Shown here: positions 54,438 to 63,922 of the stretch, one piece after another
Numbering within the stretch: the stretch's first letter is position 1
Layout of the letters: every line of letters starts with the position of its first letter
Source: Microvirga rosea
Lineage (GTDB): Bacteria; Pseudomonadota; Alphaproteobacteria; Rhizobiales; Beijerinckiaceae
Assembly (NCBI RefSeq): GCF_020595095.1
Contig: NZ_JAJDOP010000002.1
Location: forward strand, 62,001-126,000
Direction: 5' to 3'
DNA length: 64,000 bases
Notes under the pieces: model-generated
The model's input: the letters and a program-made list of their open reading frames with translations, nothing else
Told to the model about the DNA's origin: nothing
Database searches by the model: none
Position numbers and translations under genes: made by a program

Positions 54438-55457
54438 ATGAAGCTTTCTTCCCTTAAACAAGGCCGTGACGGCCGCCTCGTCGTGGTCTCGAAGGACCTC
54501 ACCCGCGCAACGGACGCTTTTTTCATCGTTCCGACGTTGCAGCAAGCCCTTGATGATTGGGAAAGGTTTGGCCCACGGCTGCAGGACCTGTCGGAGCAGC
54601 TGGAACACGGCTCCGTGCCGTCGATCCGGTTTCATGAACACGATTGCGATTCGCCCCTTCCCCGTGCTTACCAATGGGCGGACGGATCCGCCTATGTGAA
54701 CCACGTCGAACTCGTTCGGAAAGCGCGCGGCGCCGAAATGCCCGCTTCCTTCTGGACCGACCCACTCATGTATCAGGGCGGCTCCGACACTTTTCTCGGC
54801 CCCCGCGATCCCATCGTCGCCATGGACGAGGCTCACGGCATCGACTTCGAGGCCGAAATCGCGGTGATTACCGGCGATGTCCCCATGGGCGCCTCGCGCG
54901 ATGAAGCCGCGCGAGCGATCCGCCTCATCATGCTGGTCAACGACGTATCGTTGCGTAATCTTATCCCGGCGGAGCTGGCCAAGGGGTTTGGCTTCTTCCA
55001 GGCAAAACCATCCTCCGCCTTCTCGCCTATTGCCGTCACTCCCGACGAACTCGGCGAGGCGTGGGATGGCGGCAAGATCCATCTGCCCCTTTTCTCGAGC
55101 GTCAACGGCCAGCCCTTCGGAAAACCGAATGCGGGCATCGACATGACGTTCGATTTTCCCACCTTGATCGCCCATGCGGCGAAAACGCGACCGCTCGGAG
55201 CCGGGACGATCATCGGCTCCGGCACCGTTTCGAACAAGGACGAGGGCGGCGGCCCCGGCCGTCCGGCGGCGGAAGGCGGGGTCGGTTATTCCTGCATCGC
55301 CGAACAGCGCACCATCGAGACCATTGTCAGCGGGCAGCCCAAGACACCGTTCCTCCGTTTCGGCGACACGGTCCGCATCGAGATGAAGGACCGGCACGGT
55401 CATTCGATTTTCGGAGCCATCGAGCAGACGGTGACGGCTCTGGAGCCGGCGACGTGA
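54438..55457 (+). CDS. fahA: Fumarylacetoacetate hydrolase family protein
   Basis: Last step of tyrosine breakdown: fumarylacetoacetate to fumarate and acetoacetate. 339 aa from ATG 54438, the short bacterial form; GTG 54432 is an alternative. Divalent-metal and catalytic elements: DEAHGIDFEAEIAVITGDV (Glu ligands), MLVNDVSLRNLIPAELAKGFGFFQAKPSSAFSP (Asp and Lys), and GTIIGSGTVSNKDEGGG. Separated from hmgA by two minus-strand genes. It is followed without a gap by the VOC gene (GTGA overlap). Confidence 0.88.
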   Translation: MKLSSLKQGRDGRLVVVSKDLTRATDAFFIVPTLQQALDDWERFGPRLQDLSEQLEHGSVPSIRFHEHDCDSPLPRAYQWADGSAYVNHVELVRKARGAEMPASFWTDPLMYQGGSDTFLGPRDPIVAMDEAHGIDFEAEIAVITGDVPMGASRDEAARAIRLIMLVNDVSLRNLIPAELAKGFGFFQAKPSSAFSPIAVTPDELGEAWDGGKIHLPLFSSVNGQPFGKPNAGIDMTFDFPTLIAHAAKTRPLGAGTIIGSGTVSNKDEGGGPGRPAAEGGVGYSCIAEQRTIETIVSGQPKTPFLRFGDTVRIEMKDRHGHSIFGAIEQTVTALEPAT

Positions 55458-55822
55458 TCCATCGCCTCGACCATGTCCAGCTGGCCATTCCGGCGGGCAT
55501 GGAGGATGCGAGCCGGCAGTTCTACATTGGTCTGCTGGGCATGGAGGAAATCGACAAGCCCGCTGCTCTCGCCGCCCGCGGCGGACTTTGGCTGCGGGCC
55601 GGGAACGACGTGCAGATCCATCTTGGTGTGGAGACCGGTTTCCAACCGGCCCGGAAGGCGCATCCGGGCTTCGTCGTTCATGATGTGGATCGTTTGGCCG
55701 AAGCGCTGATCGCGGCCGGCCATCGCGTCGAGTGGGATGATGCTCTGCCCGGAATTCGCCGCTTCTACGTGGCAGATCCCTCCGGCAACAGGCTCGAATT
55801 CATGAGCGAAGGCATGCGCTGA
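55454..55822 (+). CDS. VOC-family (glyoxalase/bleomycin-resistance fold) protein
   Basis: 122 aa from GTG 55454, which shares four bases with the fahA stop, so translation is coupled. One VOC unit: HRLDHVQLAIPAGMEDASRQFYIGLLGMEEI with the first metal-type His, QIHLGVE in the middle, HPGFVVHDVDRLAEAL, and FYVADPSGNRLEFMSEG with the terminal Glu. This looks like a metal-dependent lyase, isomerase or dioxygenase of unknown substrate. Coupling to fahA suggests a role near homogentisate degradation (inference). Confidence 0.85.
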   Translation: MIHRLDHVQLAIPAGMEDASRQFYIGLLGMEEIDKPAALAARGGLWLRAGNDVQIHLGVETGFQPARKAHPGFVVHDVDRLAEALIAAGHRVEWDDALPGIRRFYVADPSGNRLEFMSEGMR

Positions 55823-55914
55823 TCAAAGCCGGGGCATCAGCCGCGCCTCCCCGTGGAACCGTTTCGGGCATGTTGTCTTGTCACTTGGCATGCCGGCGCA
55901 AGGGGAGAACGAAC

Positions 55915-56697
55915 ATGAATCTGGGCAGCCTTCTCGAAGGTCTTCTGAACAATCAGGGGAATGCACGCGGTCAATCGCCTCTCGGAACAGGATCCCCCGG
56001 GCAAGGAGGCGGGCAAGGAGGCTTCGGCAACCTTCCCGGCAATTTCGGTGATCTGTCATCCCGTATTCCCGGCGGCATGGGTGGTCTCGCAGGCGGCGCA
56101 CTTCTGTCACTGATCCTGGGGTCCAAGACGGGCCGATCAGCGGGCGGGTCGCTCCTGAAGGCCGGTGGCCTCGCCGTTCTGTCGGCCGTCGCCATGAAGG
56201 CTTACCAGGACTGGCAGAACCGGCAGGCCCCTGGAACCAGCACGGGTCCGGAAAATCTGCCGCAGCAGATTCCATCGGGCAGCGGCTTCCATATCGGCGA
56301 GGAAAAGGACAGCAGCGGGCGCGAGTTCGGTGTCGCCCTCATCCAGGCCATGATCTCGGCGGCGAAATCGGATGGGCATCTCGACGGCCAGGAAAGCGCC
56401 CGGATCCAGGAGCAGATCCAGAAACTGGGCCTTGGGGCCGAGGAGAAGGGTTTCCTCATGGATGTGATGGGAAAGCCGGCGGATGCGGCCGCCGTCGCAC
56501 GGCTGGCCGGAACGCAGGCGCAGGCCTCGGAACTCTATGTGGCATCCTTGCTCGCCATCGGTGACGCGGACACCCCCGAGGAGAAGGCCTATCTCCAGCA
56601 ATTGACGGCCCAGATGCAGCTTCCGCCGGACCTCGTGGCACACCTGGATGCCCAAGTCTCCGCCCTGCGGCTGGGATCGGCACAGGGCGTCGCCTGA
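55915..56697 (+). CDS. DUF533 / TerB-like protein (YebE-like)
   Basis: 260 aa from ATG 55915 with GGGGAG eight bases upstream. N-terminal NLGSLLEGLLNNQGN, then a Gly/Pro/Gln-rich segment of about 50 residues, a Gly/Ala hydrophobic stretch that may be membrane-associated (GGLAGGALLSLILGSKTG and LLKAGGLAVLSAVAMKAY), and a helical TerB-like domain from about 140 (ALIQAMISAAKSDGHLDGQESARI). The AKSDGHLDGQE motif carries the acidic metal-binding pattern of TerB-like folds. Function unknown; YebE-like proteins are linked to envelope stress in enterics. Confidence 0.83.
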   Translation: MNLGSLLEGLLNNQGNARGQSPLGTGSPGQGGGQGGFGNLPGNFGDLSSRIPGGMGGLAGGALLSLILGSKTGRSAGGSLLKAGGLAVLSAVAMKAYQDWQNRQAPGTSTGPENLPQQIPSGSGFHIGEEKDSSGREFGVALIQAMISAAKSDGHLDGQESARIQEQIQKLGLGAEEKGFLMDVMGKPADAAAVARLAGTQAQASELYVASLLAIGDADTPEEKAYLQQLTAQMQLPPDLVAHLDAQVSALRLGSAQGVA

Positions 56698-56712
56698 TCG
56701 GACGTTGCCGGG

Positions 56713-56731
56713 GGGATAGGAAACCTATCCC
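56713..56731. terminator. Hairpin across the stop of the Uup-like gene
   Basis: GGGATAGG/CCTATCCC with an AAA loop (TTT on the minus strand). It includes the TAG stop at 56725-56727 and lies between converging genes. No U-tract, so only tentatively a terminator. Confidence 0.4.
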
Positions 56732-58533
56732 TCCAGCTCTTCCCGCAGCATCTCCAGCTCAAGCCAGCGCTCCTCGGCCGCGCTGAGTTCCCCTTGAAGG
56801 CTTGCGAGAGCATCCATCGCTTTCTGGAAGCGGGCCGGATCGCGCCCGTAGAGATCCGGATCGGCCAGGATCTCCTGAACCTTGGCGATTTTCGCCTCAA
56901 GCTCCTCCATACGCTTCGGAAGCGTCTTGAGGTCGTGCTGTTCGTTGAAATTCAGCTTGCGCTTGGGCGAAGCCCCCTGCCCCACTGGCAGCGGCTTCTC
57001 GGCCTTCGGCTTCAGATCCTTTTCCACGACACGCGCCTGCACGCCTTCCCCGCGCTGCGCGACCATGTCCGTATAGCCGCCCGCGTACTCGATCCAGCGC
57101 CCCGTCCCTTCCGCAACGAGAACGGAACTCACGGTTCTGTCGAGGAAGTCGCGATCATGGCTGACCAGGATGACCGTGCCCGAATAGTCGGTGATCATCT
57201 CCTGGAGCAGGTCCAGGGTTTCGAGATCGAGATCGTTGGTCGGTTCGTCCAGCACCAACAGGTTCGAGGGCTGAGCCAGGGCACGGGCCAGCATGAGGCG
57301 ATTGCGCTCACCGCCGGAGAGGACGCCGACCGAGGTGCGGGCCTGTTCGGGCGAGAACAGAAAGTCCTTCATGTAGCCGATGACGTGCTTCGTCTGGCCG
57401 CCGATCGTCACCGTGTCGCCGCGCCCGCCGGTGAGGGTTTCCGCGACGGTCGCGTTCGGGTCGAGGCTCGCCCGTCGTTGATCGAGGGTCACCATCTGGA
57501 GGTTGGCTCCCAGGCGAACTTTTCCCTCGTCCGGCGGAATTACACCGGTCAGGAGGTTGATCAGAGTGGTCTTCCCCGCCCCGTTCGGGCCTACGATGCC
57601 GAGCCGGTCTCCGCGAAGGACCCGGATCGACAGATCGGAGACGATCGGGCGCTCCCCATAGGATTTGGAGATCTTCTCCCCTTCCACGACGAGGGTGCCG
57701 GATTGCTCGGCCTCGGCGAGGGTCATGGAAATGGTCCCGACCGCTCGCTTCTGCTCCCGGCGCTGCTGGCGCAGGGCATAAAGATTGCCGAGCCTTCGGA
57801 CATTGCGCTTCCGACGGGCCGTGACGCCGTAGCGCAGCCAATCGGCCTCGGCGACCAGCTTCCGGTCGAGCTTGTGGCGCTCCTGCTCCTCCTGCTCGAG
57901 GACCTCGTCGCGCCAAGCCTCGAAGGAGGCGAAGCCGCGATCCATCCGGCGGGTCAATCCTCGATCGAGCCAGACGGTCGCCTGAGAAAGATTTTCCAGA
58001 AAGCGCCGGTCGTGGCTGATCAGGACAAGAGCCGACCGGATGGTCTTCAGCTCGCTTTCCAGCCATTCGATGATCGGCAGGTCGAGATGGTTCGTCGGCT
58101 CGTCCAGCAGGAGAATGTCGGGAGACGGAGCGAGAACCTGGGCCAGGGCGGCACGCCTCGCCTCGCCGCCGGACAGCTGGCCAGGCCGCTCGTCGCCCGA
58201 GAGCCCCAGTTGCTCAAGGAGATAGCGGGCACGGTACGGATCGTCGCTCGGGCTCAAACCTGCTTCCACGAAGGCGAGCGTCGTCTCGTACGCGCTCAGG
58301 TCGGGCTCCTGCGCCAGATAACGGATCGTAGCGCCCGGCTGGACGAAGCGCTGCCCCCGGTCGGCCTCTATGAGCCCCGCGGCGATTTTGAGCAAAGTGG
58401 ATTTCCCGGAGCCGTTGCGGCCGACGAGGCACGCCCTCTCGCCGGGAGCCACCGAGAGTTCCGCGCTCTCGATCAGCGGCGTGCCGCCGAAAGTGAGAGC
58501 GATGTTCTGAAGGGTAAGAAGGGGAGGAGCCAT
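56725..58533 (-). CDS. uup: ABC-F family ATPase, Uup-like
   Basis: 602-aa soluble twin-ATPase. NBD1: VGRNGSGKST, LSGGEARRAALA, LLLDEPTNHLDL. NBD2: VGPNGAGKTT, LSGGERNRLMLA, LLVLDEPTNDLDL. The interdomain linker carries the basic ARRKRNVRRLGNLYALRQQRREQK block found in Uup. A C-terminal Lys/Glu-rich coiled coil (LKTLPKRMEELEAKIAKVQEIL to the end) matches the Uup DNA- or ribosome-binding tail. Known Uup affects transposon excision and ribosome function; the role here is by family. Divergent from the histidine kinase. Confidence 0.9.
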   Translation of the reverse strand: MAPPLLTLQNIALTFGGTPLIESAELSVAPGERACLVGRNGSGKSTLLKIAAGLIEADRGQRFVQPGATIRYLAQEPDLSAYETTLAFVEAGLSPSDDPYRARYLLEQLGLSGDERPGQLSGGEARRAALAQVLAPSPDILLLDEPTNHLDLPIIEWLESELKTIRSALVLISHDRRFLENLSQATVWLDRGLTRRMDRGFASFEAWRDEVLEQEEQERHKLDRKLVAEADWLRYGVTARRKRNVRRLGNLYALRQQRREQKRAVGTISMTLAEAEQSGTLVVEGEKISKSYGERPIVSDLSIRVLRGDRLGIVGPNGAGKTTLINLLTGVIPPDEGKVRLGANLQMVTLDQRRASLDPNATVAETLTGGRGDTVTIGGQTKHVIGYMKDFLFSPEQARTSVGVLSGGERNRLMLARALAQPSNLLVLDEPTNDLDLETLDLLQEMITDYSGTVILVSHDRDFLDRTVSSVLVAEGTGRWIEYAGGYTDMVAQRGEGVQARVVEKDLKPKAEKPLPVGQGASPKRKLNFNEQHDLKTLPKRMEELEAKIAKVQEILADPDLYGRDPARFQKAMDALASLQGELSAAEERWLELEMLREELEG

Positions 58534-58651
58534 CTACGCTCCGTGACACCTCACAGCGGCAGATGCAAGATGAGAGGCGCCTAAACAGCTGCGCGGGGTG
58601 GACGCTTCGGGATCTTTGTGGTCCCCTTGTGTCGAGAAGCTGGACCTGTGC

Positions 58652-60691
58652 ATGACTCTGACGAGGCGATTGCTCCTTCTGGCATTGATTTCTGTTCTGC
58701 CGGCGATCGTAATCTGGACGTACACGGAGGTTTCTCTACGCCGTGCCCGCGAGGCTGAAATCAGCGATCTCGTGCTTCGTCAGGCGAAGCTCGCCGGTTC
58801 CGAGCTGGAGCGTGTGTTCGATGGTATCCATAGTCTCCTGATCGCGGTCGACGAGACGAACCTGATCCGCCGGTTCGACAAGCCCGCCTGCGACATCTAT
58901 CTCGCGGCCCTGCAACGAAAGGTCCCACATCTTCTGGCTTTCGCTGCCCTCGATCTGGAAGGGAACGTCCGGTGTCAGGATGCGCAGGTCGGCACTCAGC
59001 GGACCTTCGAAGACCGCAGCTATTTCAAGGATGTCCTCGCCGGCCGCCGGTTCGCGATCGGCCAATATGAGGCTGAATTCCCAGAAGGCGGGCTTGGGCC
59101 TCATCCCGTCCTGCCCCTGGCGCTCCCCATTCCGAATGAAAACGGGCAACTCGGCGGTGTCCTCGTCACGGCTCTCGACCTGAACTGGCTCGGCCAGAAT
59201 CTCAAGCTTCGCGCCTTGCCGGAAGGCGGCTCCCTGACAATCGCCGATTCAGCGGGGACGATCATCGCCCGCGAACCGTCCCATGCCACCTTTCTCGGGA
59301 CCAAACTCCCCGAGAACTTCATGGAGCAGGTCAAGCGCGGCGGCACGGAGGCGATAGAGACGGTAACCCAGGACGATATCAAGCAGATCGTCGGTTTTGC
59401 GAGGGTCAAGGCTCCGCCACGGGACATGTATGTCGCACTGGGGCTGCCCTGGAAGGCTGCCTTCGAGGCGATCAACCGGGCGGCCAAGCGCGGTTTCGTC
59501 CTGATCGCCGCTGCCCTTCTGCTCGCCATGTCCCTGTCTTCGCTGACGAGCCGCGCCTTCATCACCAAGTCTTTCGAGGCCATGACCGACGCGGTTCGCG
59601 CCTGGCGACGAGGCAACTATCACGCCAGGATCAATCCCCGGGGGGCACCCGCCGAGCTGCGCATTCTGGCGCAGGCCTTCAACGATCTGATGGATGACGT
59701 CGCGGAGCGCCAGAAGGCACTCCAGACCAGCGAGGAACAGGCTCGCCTCGCTCTGGAAGCGGGCCATATGGGAACATGGTGGTACGATCACGCGACCGGC
59801 GTCGGAGGCCTCTCGGCACAAGCTGCCGCGCTGCTCGGGCTCCCAGCCCACAAAACGAGCCTCACGGTTCCCGAATGGCAGGACACCGTTCATCCGGAGG
59901 ATGCCGAAAGCGTCCTCAAGAAGATGAGGGCTGCGGTTCGTGGGGATGGCCACTACGAGGACGAGTACCGCATTCAACTGCCGGATAGCGAAATGCGGTG
60001 GCTGAGCGCGAAGGGGCGTGTGTTCTTCGACGCTGAAGATCGGCCGATCACTTTTGTCGGAATCTTTCACGACATTACGGAACGCAAGAGGGCTGAAAGC
60101 CAGCAGCGTTTCCTGCTCGGGGAATTGAACCACCGCGTCAAAAACACCCTCGCGACGGTGCAGTCCATTGCGAGCCAGACCATCCGATCCGCGCCGGATC
60201 TGTCGAACTTCAAGGCATCTTTCGAAGGCCGCCTGATGGCGTTGTCGAAAACGCACGACATCCTGACGCGGAGCTCCTGGCGCGAAGCCAACCTCCGGGA
60301 CATCGCCGAGCAGGAACTTGAACCCTATCGCAAAAAGGGTGATGAACGCGTGCTTCTCGAAGGACCCCGGGTGAGGCTTTCGGCCCGCTATGCCATCAAT
60401 TTCGGCCTGGTGCTCCACGAGCTCGTGACGAATGCGGTCAAATATGGAGCGCTTTCCAGCTCTTCGGGGATCGTCGAACTGAAATGGTCCGTCAGCGTGG
60501 ACGAGCGAAACCGGTCGATGCTCCGCTTCTCCTGGAAGGAAACCGGAGGGCCTCCAACGGAAATTCCCAGGCGCCAAGGCTTTGGCTCACGCCTCATCAA
60601 GCGCAGCATCGAGGGGGAGATGGCCGGTCGCATGACAATCGACTTCGAGCGGTCAGGGATCGTCTACGAATTCCTGATCCCCTTGGACTGA
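58652..60691 (+). CDS. Membrane sensor histidine kinase of the HWE family
   Basis: 679 aa from ATG 58652; an in-frame start at 58598 would put polar sequence before the first TM. Order: TM1 (LLLLALISVLPAIVIW), periplasmic double-PAS/dCache-like sensor (about 30-285; QRTFEDRSYFKDVLAGRRFAIGQY and ALGLPWKAAF are typical), TM2 (GFVLIAAALLLAMSLSSL), HAMP-like helix (AVRAWRRGNYHARI), one PAS domain (about 375-475), then the kinase. Phospho-acceptor His494 lies in GELNHRVKNTLATVQSIASQT; HELVTNAVKYGALS is the N-box and FSWKETGGP the WxE signature. No response regulator is adjacent. Its TGA directly abuts the convergent dehydrogenase stop. Confidence 0.9.
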   Translation: MTLTRRLLLLALISVLPAIVIWTYTEVSLRRAREAEISDLVLRQAKLAGSELERVFDGIHSLLIAVDETNLIRRFDKPACDIYLAALQRKVPHLLAFAALDLEGNVRCQDAQVGTQRTFEDRSYFKDVLAGRRFAIGQYEAEFPEGGLGPHPVLPLALPIPNENGQLGGVLVTALDLNWLGQNLKLRALPEGGSLTIADSAGTIIAREPSHATFLGTKLPENFMEQVKRGGTEAIETVTQDDIKQIVGFARVKAPPRDMYVALGLPWKAAFEAINRAAKRGFVLIAAALLLAMSLSSLTSRAFITKSFEAMTDAVRAWRRGNYHARINPRGAPAELRILAQAFNDLMDDVAERQKALQTSEEQARLALEAGHMGTWWYDHATGVGGLSAQAAALLGLPAHKTSLTVPEWQDTVHPEDAESVLKKMRAAVRGDGHYEDEYRIQLPDSEMRWLSAKGRVFFDAEDRPITFVGIFHDITERKRAESQQRFLLGELNHRVKNTLATVQSIASQTIRSAPDLSNFKASFEGRLMALSKTHDILTRSSWREANLRDIAEQELEPYRKKGDERVLLEGPRVRLSARYAINFGLVLHELVTNAVKYGALSSSSGIVELKWSVSVDERNRSMLRFSWKETGGPPTEIPRRQGFGSRLIKRSIEGEMAGRMTIDFERSGIVYEFLIPLD

Positions 60692-62119
60692 TCATCGCAG
60701 GACAAGGCCGAGAAGACGTTCCACCATCCGGCCGTAGGGCGGCTTTGTCAGGCCGCTGCCGTTGAAGCGAGCCTGGTGAAAGACGGACTTTGCATGACTG
60801 AAAGTCCTGAAGCCGGCCTCTCCGTGATAGGTCCCCATGCCGCTCGCACCGACGCCGCCGAACGGAAGTTCTTCCTGAACGCAGTGAAGCAATGTGTCGT
60901 TGACCGCGACGCCACCCGATACCGTTCGTGCGAGAGTCCGGTCGACGATCGTCCTGTCGTGGCTGAAAAGATAAAGCGCCAGCGGTCGAGGACGCGCATT
61001 GATGAAGGCGTACGCCTCCTCCAACGTATCGTAGGCGACGATCGGAAGAACCGGACCGAAGATCTCCTCCTGCATGACTGCCGCTTCTTCCGGCACGGAG
61101 GAAAGCAGCACGGGAGCCATTTTACCGGCGTGCCGCTCGATCGCGCCTCCAGTCGAATAGATCTCTCGCAGTATCGCACCGCGGGTGCATGCATCGTCCA
61201 CAAGCTGCGTCAGTCGCTTGAGGTGCCGCTCGTTGATGATGGCCGTGTAATCGGGATTGTCTGCGATGGTCGGATAAAGACGTAGCGCGGCCGTGGCGAA
61301 AGCGTCGATGAAGGCCGCCTCGAGATGACGGGGAACGAGTGCGTAATCCGGCGCGATGCAGGTTTGGCCGGCATTGAAGAGTTTCCCGACCGCGATGCGC
61401 TCGGCCGCCCTCTCGACGGGAAAGTCAGGCGCAACGATGGCCGGCGATTTTCCGCCCAGCTCCAGCGTGACCGGCACGAGATTGTCGGCCGCCGCGCGCA
61501 TGACCTGCCGCCCCACGGACGTGGAGCCCGTAAACAACAGGTGATCGAAGGCAAGGCCGGCGAATGCTCTTGCAACATCGGCGCCTCCTTGCACCACACG
61601 TACTTCATCCGGGTCGAAGACCTCTTCGACGATGCTGGCGATCAGAGCGGCCGTGGACGGCGTGAACTCCGACGGTTTGATCATCACCCGGTTTCCGGCT
61701 GCGATCGCGCCTATGAGAGGGCCGAGAGTCAGCTGAACCGGATAGTTCCAAGGACCGATGATCCCGACAACTCCCAGCGGCTGATGGATCACCTCGCCGG
61801 AAGCGGGCCGAAACATCATGCTGATGGGCCGCCGTCGCGGCTTGATCCACTTGCGCAGGTGGCGGCGCGCATGGCGCAGCCCTGAAACGACGGGAAAAAG
61901 ATCCGCGAGCCTGGTCTCGTGAACCGAGCGATGTCCGAAATCTGTCCGGACTGCCTCCGCCATATCGTCGCTACGCCGCAGAAGCGCTTTTGCCAGTTCG
62001 TCGAGGACTTCCATGCGCCGCGCGACGGAAAGCGGTCCCTTTTCCTGCGAAGCGTGACGGAGCGACGTGAAGCTTCGGAACAAGGTTTCGTCGCCGACCG
62101 GGATGGCAAGGCTCTGCAA
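60692..62119 (-). CDS. Coniferyl-aldehyde-dehydrogenase-type aldehyde dehydrogenase
   Basis: NAD(P)-dependent oxidation of an aldehyde to the acid. 475 aa. Motifs: GVVGIIGPWNYPVQLTLGP (cofactor loop), LLFTGSTSVGRQVM, catalytic Glu220 in TLELGGKSP and Cys254 in FNAGQTCIAPDYALV, and EEIFGPVLPIV. The C-terminal VNDTLLHCVQEELPFGGVGASGMGTYHGEAGF belongs to the CalB/class 3 group that acts on aromatic and fatty aldehydes. The start is uncertain: the only in-frame candidate that gives a full N-terminus is TTG 62119, with GGAG 11 bases upstream. Confidence 0.87.
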   Translation of the reverse strand: MQSLAIPVGDETLFRSFTSLRHASQEKGPLSVARRMEVLDELAKALLRRSDDMAEAVRTDFGHRSVHETRLADLFPVVSGLRHARRHLRKWIKPRRRPISMMFRPASGEVIHQPLGVVGIIGPWNYPVQLTLGPLIGAIAAGNRVMIKPSEFTPSTAALIASIVEEVFDPDEVRVVQGGADVARAFAGLAFDHLLFTGSTSVGRQVMRAAADNLVPVTLELGGKSPAIVAPDFPVERAAERIAVGKLFNAGQTCIAPDYALVPRHLEAAFIDAFATAALRLYPTIADNPDYTAIINERHLKRLTQLVDDACTRGAILREIYSTGGAIERHAGKMAPVLLSSVPEEAAVMQEEIFGPVLPIVAYDTLEEAYAFINARPRPLALYLFSHDRTIVDRTLARTVSGGVAVNDTLLHCVQEELPFGGVGASGMGTYHGEAGFRTFSHAKSVFHQARFNGSGLTKPPYGRMVERLLGLVLR

Positions 62120-62295
62120 AACTGGGCAAACTCCGTCGTTGGAACCCGAGAATATGGCGGAGCCGCGATATTCCTCAATGGAGGAAGGTCCACCGGCTTC
62201 GACAGAACCATGGATTGACGGGACGGATCATATGGCGAGGATGGGCGAACCGGCCCGCACCCCTGCCCGCCGGCAAGTTTCAAAAAGGAATGAGA

Positions 62296-63909
62296 ATGAT
62301 GCTGAAAGGCTCTCCGGTTCTGTCGATCGAGAACCTTTCCATCGGGCTGCCCCGGCTCGCCGACCGGCAATATGCCATCCAGAACCTCTCCCTTTCCATC
62401 GGGCAGGGTGAAACCCTCTGCGTCGTCGGCGAGTCCGGCTCGGGCAAATCGATGACCGCCATGGCCACCATCGGGCTGCTGCCGAACGGCGTGCAGGTCC
62501 TCTCGGGTTCCATCAGGCTGGCCGGAACCGACATCCTGTCGTTGAACGAGGCAGGATGGTGCGATCTCCGGGGACGCGAGGTCGGAACGGTCTTTCAGGA
62601 ACCGATGACCTCTCTCAACCCGGTCATGCGCATCACGGACCAGATTGCCGAGACCTTTCGGGCTCACGGGCTTCTCAGCCAGGCCGAGCGCGAGAAGCGG
62701 ACGCTGGAGCTTCTGACCGAGGTCAACCTTCCTCAGCCGGAACTCATTGCCCGCGCTTATCCGCACGAGCTTTCAGGAGGCCAGCGCCAGAGGGTCATGA
62801 TCGCGATGGCTTTGGCGCTGGAGCCCAAGCTGCTCATCACCGACGAGCCGACGACCGCCCTCGACGTCACGACCCAGGCGCAGGTTCTCCGGCTGATCGA
62901 CAATCTCCGGCGCAAGAAAGGAACGGCGGTTCTGTTCATCACGCACGATTTCGGCGTCGTGGCGGAAATCGCCGACCGGGTGGCCGTGCTGCAGCAGGGG
63001 CAGCTGGTCGAGCAAGGACCGGTGGAGGACGTTCTCAGGCGCCCCCAGCACCCCTACACGCAACGCCTGCTCGCGGCGGTGCCGTCGCTCACCCCTCCTC
63101 CGGCCAAGCCGCTGCAGGGGAGCCCGATCCTCCTGAAGGTCGAGTCCCTGACGAAGACCTATGGCGGGCGAGGCTTTTTCAAGAAAAACCGCAAAGTTCA
63201 GGCCGCGGACGCGGTGAGCTTCGATATCAGGCGCGGTGAAACCTTGGGACTCGTCGGAGAATCCGGTTCAGGAAAATCCACGGTCGGGCGCTGCGTCCTG
63301 CGGCTGATAGAACCGGACCAGGGCCGGATCGGAATCGGCGAGCTCCCGTTCAGCGATCTGTCGCAACGGGAGCTGCGTCCCCACCGCCGCAAGATCCAGA
63401 TCGTTTTCCAGGATCCCTTCACGTCCCTGAACCCACGGCGCACCGTCGGCCATATCATTTCCGAAGGGCCCATCATGCAGGGCGAGAAGCCGGAGGAGGC
63501 TCTTGCCCGCACCCGCGCCCTCCTCGCAACCGTCGGATTGCCCGAGCAGGCCGCGGATCGGTATCCGCACGAATTCTCGGGCGGACAGCGTCAAAGGATC
63601 GGGATCGCCCGGGCGCTCGCCATGCGCCCCGACGTCCTGGTCGCCGATGAAGCCGTCTCGGCCCTCGACGTGTCGGTGCAGGCGGACATCCTGACGCTGA
63701 TCCGCAACCTGCAGAAGGAATTGGGGCTCGCCATTCTGTTCATCACCCACGATCTGAGGGTGGCGGCGCAGATCTGCGATCGCGTGGCAGTCATGCAAAA
63801 AGGCCGGATTGTGGAATTGGCGGAAACCGCGCAACTCTTCGCCGCACCCCAGAATCCCTATACACGCCAGCTCCTGGCCGCCGTGCCGGGCATGCAGAGA
63901 ATGACTTGA
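62296..63909 (+). CDS. Double-domain oligopeptide-type ABC transporter ATPase (YejF/GsiA-like)
   Basis: 537-aa fusion of two nickel/peptide-importer ATPases (DppD-like plus DppF-like). Start ATG 62296, six bases after AGGA; 62290 and 62299 are alternatives. Domain 1: VVGESGSGKSMTA, VFQEPMTSLNPVMRI, LSGGQRQRVMIAMAL, LITDEPTTALDVT, then the RPQHPYTQRLLAAVP tail. Domain 2 (from about residue 280): LVGESGSGKSTVG, VFQDPFTSLNPRR, FSGGQRQRIGIARAL, LVADEAVSALDVS, PQNPYTRQLLAAVPG. The Walker B Pro is replaced by Ala in the second domain (DEA). No permease or binding-protein gene is visible on the upstream side; the partners may lie beyond the window. Confidence 0.9.
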   Translation: MMLKGSPVLSIENLSIGLPRLADRQYAIQNLSLSIGQGETLCVVGESGSGKSMTAMATIGLLPNGVQVLSGSIRLAGTDILSLNEAGWCDLRGREVGTVFQEPMTSLNPVMRITDQIAETFRAHGLLSQAEREKRTLELLTEVNLPQPELIARAYPHELSGGQRQRVMIAMALALEPKLLITDEPTTALDVTTQAQVLRLIDNLRRKKGTAVLFITHDFGVVAEIADRVAVLQQGQLVEQGPVEDVLRRPQHPYTQRLLAAVPSLTPPPAKPLQGSPILLKVESLTKTYGGRGFFKKNRKVQAADAVSFDIRRGETLGLVGESGSGKSTVGRCVLRLIEPDQGRIGIGELPFSDLSQRELRPHRRKIQIVFQDPFTSLNPRRTVGHIISEGPIMQGEKPEEALARTRALLATVGLPEQAADRYPHEFSGGQRQRIGIARALAMRPDVLVADEAVSALDVSVQADILTLIRNLQKELGLAILFITHDLRVAAQICDRVAVMQKGRIVELAETAQLFAAPQNPYTRQLLAAVPGMQRMT

Positions 63910-63922
63910 GGAGGAAGCCGAC

